64,000 bases of DNA, taken from assembly GCF_023184515.1 (NCBI RefSeq), contig NZ_JAAHBP010000009.1, forward strand, positions 124,001 to 188,000, written 5' to 3'. Source of the stretch: Streptomyces sp. D2-8. Lineage in GTDB: Bacteria > Actinomycetota > Actinomycetes > Streptomycetales > Streptomycetaceae. Below the pieces are notes generated by a model. It did no database searches. It had not been told where the DNA came from and saw nothing but the letters and a program-made list of their open reading frames with translations. The translations under genes were made by a program, and so were the position numbers. Shown here in pieces: positions 15,655 through 25,231 of this stretch (position 1 is the first letter of the stretch; every line of letters begins with the position of its first letter).

Positions 15655-16620
15655 ATGTCGACGACCAAGACGCGCGACCTCGCGCGCCCCGCCGCGGTGA
15701 AGGCCTCACCGGCCAAGCCGCGGCGGGGTCTGCGGGGCAGCCCCACGTTCAACTTCTGGCTCTTCACCGGGCCGTTCCTCATCGGACTGGGGATCTTCGT
15801 CTACGCCCCGATCCTGTGGAGCCTCTGGCTCAGCTTCTTCGAGGCCCGCTTCACCGTCACGCCCGACAAGTTCATCGGTTTCGACAACTACGTGTACATG
15901 CTGACGAATGACGACTTCGTCGGCTCACTCGTCACGTTCACCGTCTTCGCCGCGTTCATCGTGCCCACCACCTGGGCGCTCTCCCTGGGCCTGGCCCTGC
16001 TGGTGAACCGGCTGCGCTTCATGCGGGCGTTCTTCCGGTCGGTCTTCTTCCTGCCGACCGCGTGCAGCTACGTGGCCGCCTCGCTGATCTGGAAGATGTC
16101 CATCTTCAGCGGGGTCCGCTTCGGCCTGATGAACACGGTCCTGAGCTGGTTCGGGATCGAGAACATCGCCTGGCTGTCCGACCCCAACCCGCCCTGGTAC
16201 TGGCTGGTCATCGTCACCGCACGGCTGTGGCTGCAGTCCGGCTTCTTCATGATCCTCTTCATCGCGGCGCTGCAGAACATCCCGGACGAGCTGTACGAGG
16301 CCGCCGCCATCGACGGCGCCAAACCGGGCTGGCAGACCTTCCGGTACATCACGCTGCCCCAGCTGCGTGCCACGTCCACGGCGGTGGTCCTGCTGCTGCT
16401 CATCGCCGCCTACCAGGCCTTCGACGAGTTCTACAACCTCCTGTCGAAGACCACGTGGGGTCGTCCGCCCCTCGTCGAGCTGTACTACAAGGCCCTGGGC
16501 GAGAGCCAGGACTACGGTTCCGGCAGCGCGGGCGCGGTCATCCTGACCGTGCTGATCTGTGCCGTGACCCTGCTCCAGGGCAAGTTCATGGGCTTCGGAA
16601 GGGGGGAGGAGTCCAAGTGA
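15655..16620 (+). CDS. CUT1 sugar ABC transporter permease (MalF type)
   Basis: 321 residues from ATG at 15655, 20 bases after the binding-protein stop and behind GGACGG. Six membrane segments are visible, the first near residue 35 (FWLFTGPFLIGLGIFVYAPI). The ATPase-contacting EAA loop is ELYEAAAIDGAKPGWQTFRYITLP near residue 220. It forms the pore with the next gene, whose GTG start overlaps this stop by four bases (GTGA). Confidence 0.93.
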   Translation: MSTTKTRDLARPAAVKASPAKPRRGLRGSPTFNFWLFTGPFLIGLGIFVYAPILWSLWLSFFEARFTVTPDKFIGFDNYVYMLTNDDFVGSLVTFTVFAAFIVPTTWALSLGLALLVNRLRFMRAFFRSVFFLPTACSYVAASLIWKMSIFSGVRFGLMNTVLSWFGIENIAWLSDPNPPWYWLVIVTARLWLQSGFFMILFIAALQNIPDELYEAAAIDGAKPGWQTFRYITLPQLRATSTAVVLLLLIAAYQAFDEFYNLLSKTTWGRPPLVELYYKALGESQDYGSGSAGAVILTVLICAVTLLQGKFMGFGRGEESK

Positions 16621-17513
16621 CCACCACGATGCCCGAGGTGCGCGAGTCCGCACCGTCGTCAGGCAAGCCCCGCCGCGACAAGCGCGGTGGCGGCGTGATG
16701 AGCTCCACCGGCCTCTACATAGCCACCGGGATCGCCGGCTTCCTCTTCCTGATCCCGTTCTACCTGATCATCCGCAACGCCCTCTCCACCGAGGCCGAGA
16801 TCACCGGAGAGAACTGGCAGTTCTTCCCCACGGACATCCAGTGGGGCAACATCAGCGAACTCTTCACCGACGAGACGGTGCCCTACGCCCAGTCCCTGTG
16901 GAACTCGGCGATCGTGGCCACCCTGCACACCGTCGGCGTCCTGCTGGTCTGCTCCCTCGCGGGCTACGGCCTGGCCCGCATCCCGTACAAGCACGCCAAC
17001 AAGGTCTTCTACGCCGTCCTGGGCACCCTGATGGTCCCGACGGCGGTCACCTTCGTCCCGAGCTTCGTCCTGGTGTCGTCGCTCGGCTGGGTGGACACGT
17101 ACCGGGGTCTCATCATCCCGGGCCTGTTCAGTGGTTTCACGTGCTTCCTGTTCCGGCAGTACTTCCTCGGGTTCCCCAAGGAGCTGGAGGAGGCGGCGCG
17201 CGTGGACGGACTGGGTTACTGGGGTGCCTACTGGCGCATCGTGGTGCCCAACTCGTTGAACTTCTTCGCGGCGATGGCGACCATCACCTTCATCAACGGC
17301 TGGAACTCCTTCCTGTGGCCGCTGGTCATCGGCCAGGACCCGGGTTCGTGGACCGTCCAGGTCGCGCTGTCCAACTACATGACCAACCAGACCGTCGTCT
17401 TCCATCTGATCTTCATGGCCACCGCCTTTTCCATCCTGCCCTTGGTGTTCGTGTTCCTCTTCCTCCAGCGCTGGCTGGTGCAGGGGATCGCACAGACCGG
17501 CATCAAGGGCTGA
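16617..17513 (+). CDS. CUT1 sugar ABC transporter permease (MalG type)
   Basis: 298 residues from GTG at 16617, overlapping the upstream stop as GTGA, a coupled arrangement. A basic cytoplasmic N-terminus of about 30 residues leads into six membrane segments. The EAA motif ELEEAARVDGLGYWGAYWRI lies near residue 190. It pairs with the MalF-type permease. The beta-galactosidase gene starts 12 bases after its stop, so transport and hydrolysis are in one message. Confidence 0.93.
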   Translation: MTTTMPEVRESAPSSGKPRRDKRGGGVMSSTGLYIATGIAGFLFLIPFYLIIRNALSTEAEITGENWQFFPTDIQWGNISELFTDETVPYAQSLWNSAIVATLHTVGVLLVCSLAGYGLARIPYKHANKVFYAVLGTLMVPTAVTFVPSFVLVSSLGWVDTYRGLIIPGLFSGFTCFLFRQYFLGFPKELEEAARVDGLGYWGAYWRIVVPNSLNFFAAMATITFINGWNSFLWPLVIGQDPGSWTVQVALSNYMTNQTVVFHLIFMATAFSILPLVFVFLFLQRWLVQGIAQTGIKG

Positions 17514-17525
17514 GCTAGGAGACCG

Positions 17526-20399
17526 ATGTCTTTCCGCACGACCCCATCCGTCGACTACGTCGAGGACGTCTCCCCGGGCAGCGGTGCCCTGCCGCCCCGC
17601 GCCTGGTACGCGGCCTCGGACGCGCGGTCCCTGTCGCTGAACGGCAGCTGGCGTTTCCGGCTGTCGGCCACCGCCGGCGCCGAGGACGACTCGTTCGCCG
17701 AGGAGGGCTACGACGCCGGGAACTGGGCCGAGGTCACGGTCCCCGGGCACTGGGTTCTCCAGGGCGACGGGGCGTTCGGCTCCCCGATCTACACCAACCA
17801 CCTCTACCCCTTCCCGGTGGATCCGCCGTACGTCCCGACGGAGAACCCGACCGGTGACCATCTGCGGGTCTTCGACCTGCCGTCCGACTGGCCGTCGGAC
17901 GGCGGGGCGGTGCTGCGCTTCGACGGTGTCGAGTCCTGCGCCCGCGTCTGGCTGAACGGCACGGAGCTAGGCGAGTTCAAGGGCTCCCGGCTGCCGCACG
18001 AGTTCGCGGTCGGTGAGCTGCTGAAGCCGGGCGGCAACGTGCTCGCCGTGCGCGTGCACCAGTGGTCGGCGGGCTCGTACCTGGAGGACCAGGACCAGTG
18101 GTGGCTGCCGGGCATCTTCCGTGACGTCACCCTGCTGCACCGCCCGGCGGACAGCGTGGGCGACTTCTTCGTGCACGCCTCCTACGACCACACCACCGGC
18201 GAGGGCACCCTGCGCGTCGACTCCGACGTCGACGGGCGGGTGACCGTCCCGGCCCTGGACATCGATGTCGCCACCGGCGAGCCGGTGACGGTGGCGGTCG
18301 AGCCGTGGACGGCCGAGACGCCGAAGCTCTACGACGGGGTGCTGGCCACGGGCGGGGAGCGGGTGCCGCTGCGGATCGGCTTCCGTACGGTCGCCCTCGA
18401 GGACGGGCTGGTCAAGGTCAACGGCAGGGCCGTCCTCTTCAAGGGCGTCAACCGGCACGAGTGGCACCCGGAGCGGGGCCGCGCGCTCGACCTGGAGACC
18501 ATGCGCGAGGACGTGCTGCTGATGAAGCGGCACAACCTCAACGCCGTGCGCACCTCGCACTACCCGCCGCACCCGGCCTTCCTCGACCTGTGCGACGAGT
18601 ACGGGCTGTGGGTCATCGACGAGTGCGACCTGGAGACCCACGGTTTCGTCGAGCAGGACTGGCGGGACAACCCGGTCGACGACGACCGCTGGACCCCGGC
18701 CCTGCTGGACCGCGCGGCACGCATGGTCGAGCGGGACAAGAACCACCCGTCGGTCGTGTTCTGGTCGCTGGGCAACGAGGCGGGCACCGGCCGCGGGCTC
18801 ACCGCCATGGCCGAGTGGATCCACGACCGCGACCCCGAGCGGCTGGTGCACTACGAGGGCGACTGGAACTGCCGCGACACGGACGTGTACTCGCGGATGT
18901 ACGCCTTCCACGACGAGGTCGAGAAGATCGGGCAGCAGCTCGACGGCGGCACCCACAAGCGCCGGGAGCTGCCGTTCATCCAGTGCGAGTACGCGCACGC
19001 CATGGGCAACGGCCCGGGCGGGCTCGCCGACTACCAGGAGCTGTTCGAGAAGTACGAGCGGCTGCAGGGCGGGTTCGTCTGGGAGTGGATCGACCACGGT
19101 GTCAAGCACGCCGAGCTGGGCTACGCCTACGGCGGTGACTTCGGCGAGGAGCTGCACGACGGCAACTTCGTCTGCGACGGGCTGGTCTTCCCGGACCGGA
19201 CGCCGTCGCCGGGCCTGATCGAGTACAAGAAGGTCATCGAGCCGGTCCACATCGAGGGCGACGGCGCGAACGGCATCGTGCGGGTCACCAACAAGCAGGA
19301 CTTCGCGGACCTGTCCGCGCTGGCGTTCGAGTGGTCGTGCCAGGTAGACGGCGAGACCGTCGAGTCGGGTTCGCTCGCGGTGCCGGCGCTCGCGCCGGGC
19401 GAGAGTGCCGAGGTGAAGCTGCCGGAGCCGCCCGTGGACGGCCGGGGCGGCGAACGCCAGTGGACCGTGCGGGCGCTGCTCGCCGACGACACGTCCTGGG
19501 CCGCGAAGGGGCACGTGCTGGCCTGGGGCCAGTTCGCGGTGGGGGCACGGCCGCTGCCGTCCTTCCCCGCGACCGACCGGCCCGTGCGGGACGAGGGCCG
19601 GATCACGCTCGGCCCGGCCGGGTTCGACGCCCGCACCGGTGCGCTGCTCTCGATCGGCGGGGTGGAGGTCGGCGCGACGCCGCGGCTGGATGTGTGGCGG
19701 GCGCCGACCGACAACGACGACGGTGCCGAGTGGCAGACGGACACCCGCTACGGGATGCTGTGGCGCACGCTCGGCCTGCACCGGATGCGGCACCGCCTGG
19801 TCTCGGTCGAGGCGGGCGACGACGCGCTGACGGTGCGGACCCGGGTGGCACCCGCCGCCCGCGAGGTGGGCCTGGACACGGTGTACCGCTGGACGTCCGA
19901 CGGCGAGCGGCTGCGGCTGAGCGTGTCCGTGACGCCGGAGGGCGACTGGACGGTGCCGCTGCCCCGGCTCGGGGTGCGCTTCGGCCTGCCGGAGGCGGAC
20001 CGGGTGGAGTGGTTCGGCGGCGGTCCCGGCGAGGCGTACCCGGACTCCAGGACGGCGTCCATGGTGGGCCGCTGGCAGTCGACGGTGGACAGGCTGCAGA
20101 CACCGTACGTCCGTCCGCAGGAGAACGGCGCCCGTGCCGACGTCCGGTGGGTGGAGCTCGGCGGTCTCCGGATCGAGGGCGACCCGGAGTTCTGGTTCAC
20201 CGCGCGGCGCTGGACGACCGAACAGCTGGACGCGGCCCGGCACCGCACCGACCTCGCGGCCGGCGACACGGTGTGGGTCAACCTCGACCACGGGCAGCAC
20301 GGCATCGGCTCGCAGTCCTGCGGCCCGGGTCCGCTCCCGCGGTACTTCCTGAGGGCGGAGCCGGTGGAGTTCTCGTTCGTGTTCTCGACCACCACGTAA
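17526..20399 (+). CDS. lacZ: Glycoside hydrolase family 2 beta-galactosidase (LacZ type)
   Basis: 957 residues, close to the usual 1000 of long LacZ proteins. The order is sugar-binding jelly roll (about 20-200), immunoglobulin-like domain, TIM barrel (about 290-590), then beta domain 4 and the C-terminal super-sandwich with GGGPGEAYPDS. Acid/base Glu418 lies in WSLGNEAGTG and nucleophile Glu488 in CEYAHAMGN, both intact, with the loop WSAGSYLEDQDQWWLPGIFRDV as in E. coli LacZ. There is no signal peptide, so it acts in the cytosol on galactosides imported by the transporter just upstream. The substrate could be lactose or galactan-derived galacto-oligosaccharides; the pectin locus 10 kb away favours the latter as a guess. 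A strong hairpin follows. Confidence 0.94.
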   Translation: MSFRTTPSVDYVEDVSPGSGALPPRAWYAASDARSLSLNGSWRFRLSATAGAEDDSFAEEGYDAGNWAEVTVPGHWVLQGDGAFGSPIYTNHLYPFPVDPPYVPTENPTGDHLRVFDLPSDWPSDGGAVLRFDGVESCARVWLNGTELGEFKGSRLPHEFAVGELLKPGGNVLAVRVHQWSAGSYLEDQDQWWLPGIFRDVTLLHRPADSVGDFFVHASYDHTTGEGTLRVDSDVDGRVTVPALDIDVATGEPVTVAVEPWTAETPKLYDGVLATGGERVPLRIGFRTVALEDGLVKVNGRAVLFKGVNRHEWHPERGRALDLETMREDVLLMKRHNLNAVRTSHYPPHPAFLDLCDEYGLWVIDECDLETHGFVEQDWRDNPVDDDRWTPALLDRAARMVERDKNHPSVVFWSLGNEAGTGRGLTAMAEWIHDRDPERLVHYEGDWNCRDTDVYSRMYAFHDEVEKIGQQLDGGTHKRRELPFIQCEYAHAMGNGPGGLADYQELFEKYERLQGGFVWEWIDHGVKHAELGYAYGGDFGEELHDGNFVCDGLVFPDRTPSPGLIEYKKVIEPVHIEGDGANGIVRVTNKQDFADLSALAFEWSCQVDGETVESGSLAVPALAPGESAEVKLPEPPVDGRGGERQWTVRALLADDTSWAAKGHVLAWGQFAVGARPLPSFPATDRPVRDEGRITLGPAGFDARTGALLSIGGVEVGATPRLDVWRAPTDNDDGAEWQTDTRYGMLWRTLGLHRMRHRLVSVEAGDDALTVRTRVAPAAREVGLDTVYRWTSDGERLRLSVSVTPEGDWTVPLPRLGVRFGLPEADRVEWFGGGPGEAYPDSRTASMVGRWQSTVDRLQTPYVRPQENGARADVRWVELGGLRIEGDPEFWFTARRWTTEQLDAARHRTDLAAGDTVWVNLDHGQHGIGSQSCGPGPLPRYFLRAEPVEFSFVFSTTT

Positions 20400-20459
20400 G
20401 AAGCTGATTAATCGATTGACCGATTGATCGACATTCCGACAGTCTCGGGGCTGTCATCC

Positions 20460-20491
20460 GCGGCCGGTCGGCCCTTGAGCCGACCGGCCGC
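20460..20491 (+). terminator. Terminator hairpin of the galactoside operon
   Basis: Perfect 13-base stem, GCGGCCGGTCGGC at 20460-20472 and its complement at 20479-20491, with a 6-base CCTTGA loop, about 60 bases past the beta-galactosidase stop. A short mixed tract (TGCTGTGTT) follows rather than a T-run. Between the stop and hairpin is an AT-richer patch with ATCGATTGACCGATTGATCG. Confidence 0.8.
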
Positions 20492-20526
20492 TGCTGTGTT
20501 CACCTGTGTGCACCGCAAGGGAGTTG

Positions 20527-21531
20527 GTGGGTCAGTTGAGTGTCGCCATCGAGGTCCGCGGGCTGTCCCGTACCTTCCACACCACCGTCCGCCGCCCCGG
20601 CTTCGCGGGCGCCGTCCGTTCCCTGGTCAACCCCGAGCGGGTGGCCAAGCACGCCGTCTCCGACATCACCTTCGACGTGGCCGCGGGCGAACTCCTCGCC
20701 CTGCTCGGGCCGAACGGCGCCGGCAAGTCCACCACCATCAAGATCCTCACCGGCATCCTCACTCCCACGTCCGGCGAGGCCCGGGTCGCGGGCGTGGTGC
20801 CGTACCGGGAGCGGGAGCGCAACGCCCGGAACGTGGGCGCGGTGTTCGGGCAGCGCACCCAGCTGTGGTGGGACCTGCCGGTGCGCGAGTCGTTCGCGAT
20901 CCTGCGGGACATCTACGAGGTGCCGAAGGCCGAACACGCCGCCCGGCTGAAGGAGTTCGACGCCATCCTGGAGCTGTCGTCGTTCTGGGACACCCGGGTC
21001 CGCCATCTCTCGCTCGGCCAGCGGGTGCGCAGCGATCTGGCCGCCGCCCTGCTGCACGACCCGCCGGTGGTCTTCCTCGACGAGCCGACCATCGGCATGG
21101 ACGTGGTGGTGAAGGAGCAGGTGCGGGAGTTCCTGCGGCACCAGGTGGAACAGCGCGGCCGTACGGTGCTGCTGACCACGCACGACATGACGGAGGTCGA
21201 GCGGCTCGCCGAGCGGGTCGTGCTGGTCAACCACGGCCGGCTGATGCTGGACGGCACCCTCGACGAGATCCGCCGGAAGTTCGGCTCGACCTGGCAGGTG
21301 CGGGCGACGCTGGCCGACCCGCACTCCGAGGTCGTACCGCCGCCGGGCACCACGCTGCTGCGGCACACCGGCGCACAGGTCGTCTTCGGACCCGACGGGC
21401 CGGACGCGCCCACCGTCCAGCAGGCGCTGAAAGCGGTGATCGAGCGGTTCGAGGTGACGGACATCGCCCTGGACGAGGCGGACCTCGAGGACGTGATGCG
21501 GGCCGCGTACGCGCATGCCGGGGAGGTCTGA
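20527..21531 (+). CDS. ABC transporter ATP-binding protein (drug-exporter type)
   Basis: 334 residues from GTG at 20527, behind AAGGGAG; nearby GTG (20506) and TTG (20536) are alternatives. Walker A is GPNGAGKST at 61-69, the signature is LSLGQR, Walker B is VVFLDEPTIGMD, and the H-loop is LTTHDM. The extended N-terminus (TFHTTVRRPGFAGAVRSLVN) and the YRERERNARNVGAVFGQR block are typical of the ATPases paired with the two-permease exporters that follow. The cargo is unknown. The C-terminal 90 residues form a regulatory-like tail. It heads a three-gene operon with 1-base gaps between genes. Confidence 0.92.
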   Translation: MGQLSVAIEVRGLSRTFHTTVRRPGFAGAVRSLVNPERVAKHAVSDITFDVAAGELLALLGPNGAGKSTTIKILTGILTPTSGEARVAGVVPYRERERNARNVGAVFGQRTQLWWDLPVRESFAILRDIYEVPKAEHAARLKEFDAILELSSFWDTRVRHLSLGQRVRSDLAAALLHDPPVVFLDEPTIGMDVVVKEQVREFLRHQVEQRGRTVLLTTHDMTEVERLAERVVLVNHGRLMLDGTLDEIRRKFGSTWQVRATLADPHSEVVPPPGTTLLRHTGAQVVFGPDGPDAPTVQQALKAVIERFEVTDIALDEADLEDVMRAAYAHAGEV

Positions 21532-21532
21532 C

Positions 21533-22336
21533 GTGGCCGTGCTCCATGCCTGGCGCGCCGCCCGGGTCACCCCGCTCGGCGAGCTGAACGCACCGCCCCG
21601 GATGACCGCCGTGGCGCTCCGGCTGGCCGTGCAGGTGGTGCTGGTCTGGTCGCTGTGGAGGGGCCTGTACGCGCAGACCGGCACGACCGCGGGGCTGAGC
21701 CGCGACCAGGCGGTCACCTACGCCGTGCTGGCCGTACTGGCGTCCCGGCTGCGGGAGCTGGACCAGTACGCGGGGCGGGACACGGTCCTGCAGCACATGC
21801 ACTTCGGCACCATCGTCTACTGGTACCTGCGGCCGCTGCCGCCGCAGCGCTACTACGCCCTGCGGGCCGCCGGAGAGCAGCTGTACGGGCTGGCGTGGGC
21901 GCTGACGGGCTATCTGATCTGCCTGGCCGCGGGCGTCGTCGGGCCGCCCGAGTCACCTGCGGTGGCCGGGGTGTTCGTGCTCAGCATGCTGCTGGGCCAG
22001 TGGGTCCTGTACTACGTCATGCTCGTGCTCGACCAGTTGTGCTTCTGGACGATCCGCAACACCGCGGCCATGCTCATCCTGCTGTTCGCGCAGAACCTGC
22101 TGTCCGGGGTGTACGCGCCGCTGTGGTTCTTCCCTGACTGGTTCGTGACGATGAGCGCGTTCCTCCCGTTCCAGGCCACGCTGAGCGTGCCGCTGTCGCT
22201 GTACGTGGGGCGGATCCCCCTGTCCGAGGCGGCGTTCCAGCTCTCCGTGCAGGCCGCGTGGGTCGTGGCGCTGGCGTTGTTCACCCGGCTGCTGTGGCGG
22301 CGGGCCGCCCGGCGCGTGATCTCGCAGGGAGGCTGA
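21533..22336 (+). CDS. ABC-2 family exporter permease, subunit 1
   Basis: 267 residues from GTG at 21533, one base after the ATPase stop and behind GGGGAGG. About six membrane segments occur, with a longer cytoplasmic loop after the second (RLRELDQYAGRDTVLQHMHFG). The motif IVYWYLRPLPPQRYY near 100 is characteristic of this permease family, which normally comes as two different subunits beside one ATPase, as here. It is likely an exporter of a small hydrophobic compound; the sequence gives no more. Confidence 0.88.
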   Translation: MAVLHAWRAARVTPLGELNAPPRMTAVALRLAVQVVLVWSLWRGLYAQTGTTAGLSRDQAVTYAVLAVLASRLRELDQYAGRDTVLQHMHFGTIVYWYLRPLPPQRYYALRAAGEQLYGLAWALTGYLICLAAGVVGPPESPAVAGVFVLSMLLGQWVLYYVMLVLDQLCFWTIRNTAAMLILLFAQNLLSGVYAPLWFFPDWFVTMSAFLPFQATLSVPLSLYVGRIPLSEAAFQLSVQAAWVVALALFTRLLWRRAARRVISQGG

Positions 22337-22337
22337 G

Positions 22338-23144
22338 ATGTCGCTGAAGGCTCTGCGGATCGTGTGGCGCGTGACGGCGCTCAACTTCCGCGCGCAGATG
22401 GAGTACCGCACCGAGTTCCTGCTGATGATCGCGATCGGGGCGATCTGGCAGGTGTCGGTGATCGTGTTCGCGACGGTGCTGCTGTCGCGGTTCGCCGGGA
22501 TGGGCGGCTGGGACAGCTCCGACGTGCTGCTGATCCCGGCGACGCGGATGCTGGCGCACGGGCTGTTCGTGCTGTTCCTCGGGCGCATGCACTGGGCCGG
22601 ACGGCAGATCCAGGAAGGCCGGATCGACATCTACCTGATGCGGCCGATGCCGGTCCACCGCCAGATCCAGCTGGCGTTCTTCCCGACCAACGCCATCGGG
22701 GACCTGACGGTGGCGGCGGGCCTGATGGTGGGCGCGCTCTCCCGCAGCGACCTGGACTGGACGACGGGCCGCATCAGCTACCTCGTCGCGGCCGTACTCG
22801 GCGGCATGCTGCTGGAGGCGGCCCTGTTCACGGTCGTGGCCGGCGCGTCCCTGCGCTTCCCGGCCGCCGACATGTGGGGCCGCTGGCTGGAGGAACTCCT
22901 CGGCACCTTCGGCAGTTACCCCCTGAACGTCCTGCCCAGGGCGGTGGGCGGCTTTCTGACCTACGGCCTTCCGCTCGCGTTCGTCGCCTACTTCCCGGCG
23001 GCGGTCCTGACGGGCCACGGCCACACGACCGGAGTCCCGTACTGGCTCGCGGCGGCCTCACCGCTGCTCGGGCTGCTGGCGTACCTGGGGGCGCGGGCGC
23101 TGTGGAAGTGGAGTCTGCGGCACTACAGCGGGGTCAACGGATGA
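22338..23144 (+). CDS. ABC-2 family exporter permease, subunit 2
   Basis: 268 residues, one base after the previous stop, with GGGAGG before the ATG. It has six hydrophobic segments and the family motif QEGRIDIYLMRPMPVHRQIQ near 92-111, paralogous to the matching part of subunit 1. It should form a heterodimeric pore with subunit 1, driven by the ATPase at 20527. No regulator is adjacent. Confidence 0.88.
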   Translation: MSLKALRIVWRVTALNFRAQMEYRTEFLLMIAIGAIWQVSVIVFATVLLSRFAGMGGWDSSDVLLIPATRMLAHGLFVLFLGRMHWAGRQIQEGRIDIYLMRPMPVHRQIQLAFFPTNAIGDLTVAAGLMVGALSRSDLDWTTGRISYLVAAVLGGMLLEAALFTVVAGASLRFPAADMWGRWLEELLGTFGSYPLNVLPRAVGGFLTYGLPLAFVAYFPAAVLTGHGHTTGVPYWLAAASPLLGLLAYLGARALWKWSLRHYSGVNG

Positions 23145-23221
23145 CCGCGAGGAGGTGGGGTGCCCGGTGGTTCCCGCAGGAGGAGTACGTCGTGTTCGGG
23201 CCCCAGTGCTCCCCGGAGGGG

Positions 23222-23445
23222 TCAGGAGCGGCCCGCCCCGCGGATCGGGGTGAACCAGGCCGTCGCCGCGAGCAGGACGCAGGCCGCTCCGGCCGTCAGA
23301 GCGACCGGGGTCGTGCCCTGTGTTTCCGCGGCCCAGGCGAGGACGGCCGCGCCGATGGGGGCCGCCGCGTACTGAAGGGTCCAGAAGGCGGAGGTGACGC
23401 GGCCCAGGAGGTGTTCCGGGGTCACCTCCTGGCGCAGGGACATCG
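23222..23445 (-). pseudogene. C-terminal remnant of an MFS transporter
   Basis: Minus strand, about 75 residues ending in a normal stop. It begins abruptly in SMSLRQEVTPEHLLGRVTSA, the loop between helices 10 and 11 of MFS drug exporters, followed by two hydrophobic helices (PIGAAVLAWAAETQ and VALTAGAACVLLAATAWF) and a short tail. Nothing upstream continues the protein, so the first 10 helices are gone. The other DNA from 23145 to 23625 holds no gene I recognise. Confidence 0.75.
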
Positions 23446-23625
23446 ATGCCGGACACGACGGGGTCCTCGACGCCTGGGGCACCGATCTGAGGCTCCTGCG
23501 TCCCTCCTGACGCCAGGACATCTCCCACTGTTTGCGCGACTCCCCTTGCGCAACAAGGGCGTTGCCCTCGAACCTGAGCCCCGTTCAACTTCTCCCGCTC
23601 TCCTCCCCCACCGGAAGACACCCCC

Positions 23626-24945
23626 ATGAAGAGACTGATCGGCACGCTCATGGCCGCCGCCCTGGCCGTCACGGGCCTGGCCACCACCACCGCGGCACCC
23701 GCCGTCGCCGCGGACTCCGGCACCTTCAACGTCCTCACCTACAACGTGGCAGGCCTCCCCGAGGGGCTGAGCTCCGGCAACCCGGAGAAGAACACTCCGC
23801 TGATCTCCCCTCGTCTCGGGGCGTACGACCTCGTCAACGTGCAGGAGGACTTCAACTACCACGCCGCGCTGTACGCGGGCGACGACCATGCCCACCGCAC
23901 CGCGACCAGCGGCGGTGTCCCCTTCGGAGACGGCCTCAACACCCTCTCGGACCACCCCTTCGAGGACTTCCAGCGGGTGAAGTGGAACAAGTGCACCGGT
24001 ACCAACTGCCTGACACCGAAAGGCTTTTCGCTGGCGCGGGTACGGCTCGCCGAGGGTGTCTTCCTGGACCTCTACAACGTGCACACGAACGCGGACGCCA
24101 CGGACGACGCGCTCGCCGCCCGCCGCGCCAACGTCGAGCAGCTCTCCGACTTCATCCAGGCGAACTCGTCCGGCAACGCGGTGATCGTCATGGGCGACAC
24201 GAACACGCGGTACACGCGCACCGGCGACAACATCCGCACGCTCGTGAGCGAGAACGGCCTGACCGACGCATGGGTCCAGCGGGTGAAGGGCGGGACGCCC
24301 CCGGCCCAGGGCAGCGATCCGCTCGTCTGCCCCACGACGGCACCCACGAACGACTGCGAGGTCGTGGACAAGGTCCTCTACCGCGGCGGCAAGCTGCTGA
24401 GCCTGAACGCGACCCGCTACAGCAACGAGTGGGCGTCCTTCCTGGACCCCTCTGGCGCCAACCTCTCCGACCACTTCCCGCACACGGTCGACTTCTCCTA
24501 CACGCTCAACTCGTCCCTGCGGGCGAGCGACTTCTTCGGCGGCCCGCACGGCACGGCCTTCAACGACGCGGACGACCTGCCGTCGACGCCGTCCCCGCGC
24601 ACGCTCACCCTGCGCGGCGGCGCCCGTCTGGACGCCGTGTCCCTCACCCACGACGGCGGCACGACCCTCACCCACGGCGGCACGGGCGGCACCGCGGCCT
24701 CCCTGACCCTGGCCGCCGGTGAGCACCTGACCTCGGTCAGGCTGACGCAGGGGCAGAAAAACGGTCGTACGCGCCTGTTCTCGGCGTCCTTCACGACGGA
24801 CCGGAACCGCACCCTGTCCACCGGCACGGCCACATCCGACGCGAAGACCTTCACGGCTCCGGCCGGCTGGCGGATCGTGGGCTTCACGGGCCGCGCGGGA
24901 GACGAGGTCGACAAGCTGGGGGTGGTGTACGCGCCGGTGCGCTGA
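23626..24945 (+). CDS. Secreted endonuclease/exonuclease/phosphatase-fold enzyme with jacalin-like C-terminus
   Basis: 439 residues with a classical signal peptide (KRLIGTLMAAALAVTGLATT, cleavage after PAVA near residue 28). The EEP fold covers about 33-300: FNVLTYNVAGLP, VNVQEDF, a divergent LYNVHTNAD, VIVMGDTNTRY and the terminal SDHFPHTVDFSY carrying Asp and His. This set matches neutral sphingomyelinase/DNase I-like phosphodiesterases. From about 310 a jacalin-like lectin domain begins (GGPHGTAFNDADDLP) and ends with VGFTGRAGDEVDKLGVVYAPV. A secreted lipid or nucleic-acid phosphodiesterase held to sugar by a lectin domain is the likely picture. A 17-base-pair stem hairpin follows the stop. 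Confidence 0.85.
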   Translation: MKRLIGTLMAAALAVTGLATTTAAPAVAADSGTFNVLTYNVAGLPEGLSSGNPEKNTPLISPRLGAYDLVNVQEDFNYHAALYAGDDHAHRTATSGGVPFGDGLNTLSDHPFEDFQRVKWNKCTGTNCLTPKGFSLARVRLAEGVFLDLYNVHTNADATDDALAARRANVEQLSDFIQANSSGNAVIVMGDTNTRYTRTGDNIRTLVSENGLTDAWVQRVKGGTPPAQGSDPLVCPTTAPTNDCEVVDKVLYRGGKLLSLNATRYSNEWASFLDPSGANLSDHFPHTVDFSYTLNSSLRASDFFGGPHGTAFNDADDLPSTPSPRTLTLRGGARLDAVSLTHDGGTTLTHGGTGGTAASLTLAAGEHLTSVRLTQGQKNGRTRLFSASFTTDRNRTLSTGTATSDAKTFTAPAGWRIVGFTGRAGDEVDKLGVVYAPVR

Positions 24946-24970
24946 GCGGGCCGGCCGACAGCCCGTCGCA

Positions 24971-25015
24971 GCCGTCGCGCAGGGCCGGGACGTGGTCACG
25001 GCCCTGCGCGACGGC
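24971..25015 (+). terminator. Strong hairpin terminator after the EEP-jacalin gene
   Basis: Perfect 17-base stem: GCCGTCGCGCAGGGCCG at 24971-24987 and its complement at 24999-25015, with an 11-base loop. It begins 26 bases after the stop. No T-run follows. Confidence 0.85.
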
Positions 25016-25231
25016 GTACGGCACGGACCCGTGGCCTGGCACGGGGCCCGGGCCCGGGTGGCGGAGGAGATCGGCCCCTTCAAGACGGGGCGCGCGAACG
25101 CGGTGGGGCGGAGTGACCGGCGGGATGTGACGCCCTCGCGCCTCCCGCCCGCACCGGCGGCTACGATCACTCCCGGCTCCTGTAGGGCCTCACCAACGAC
25201 ACGGCCCTCTTCGAGAGGTAACCCCGCCCCC

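Noticed and set aside
12890..17513. Xylose transport operon controlled by Rok7B7 as in S. coelicolor
   Set aside because: The regulator is similar, but the adjacent transporter is CUT1 type with lipoprotein and two permeases, without an ATPase, and ends in beta-galactosidase, unlike the xylFGH (CUT2) system.
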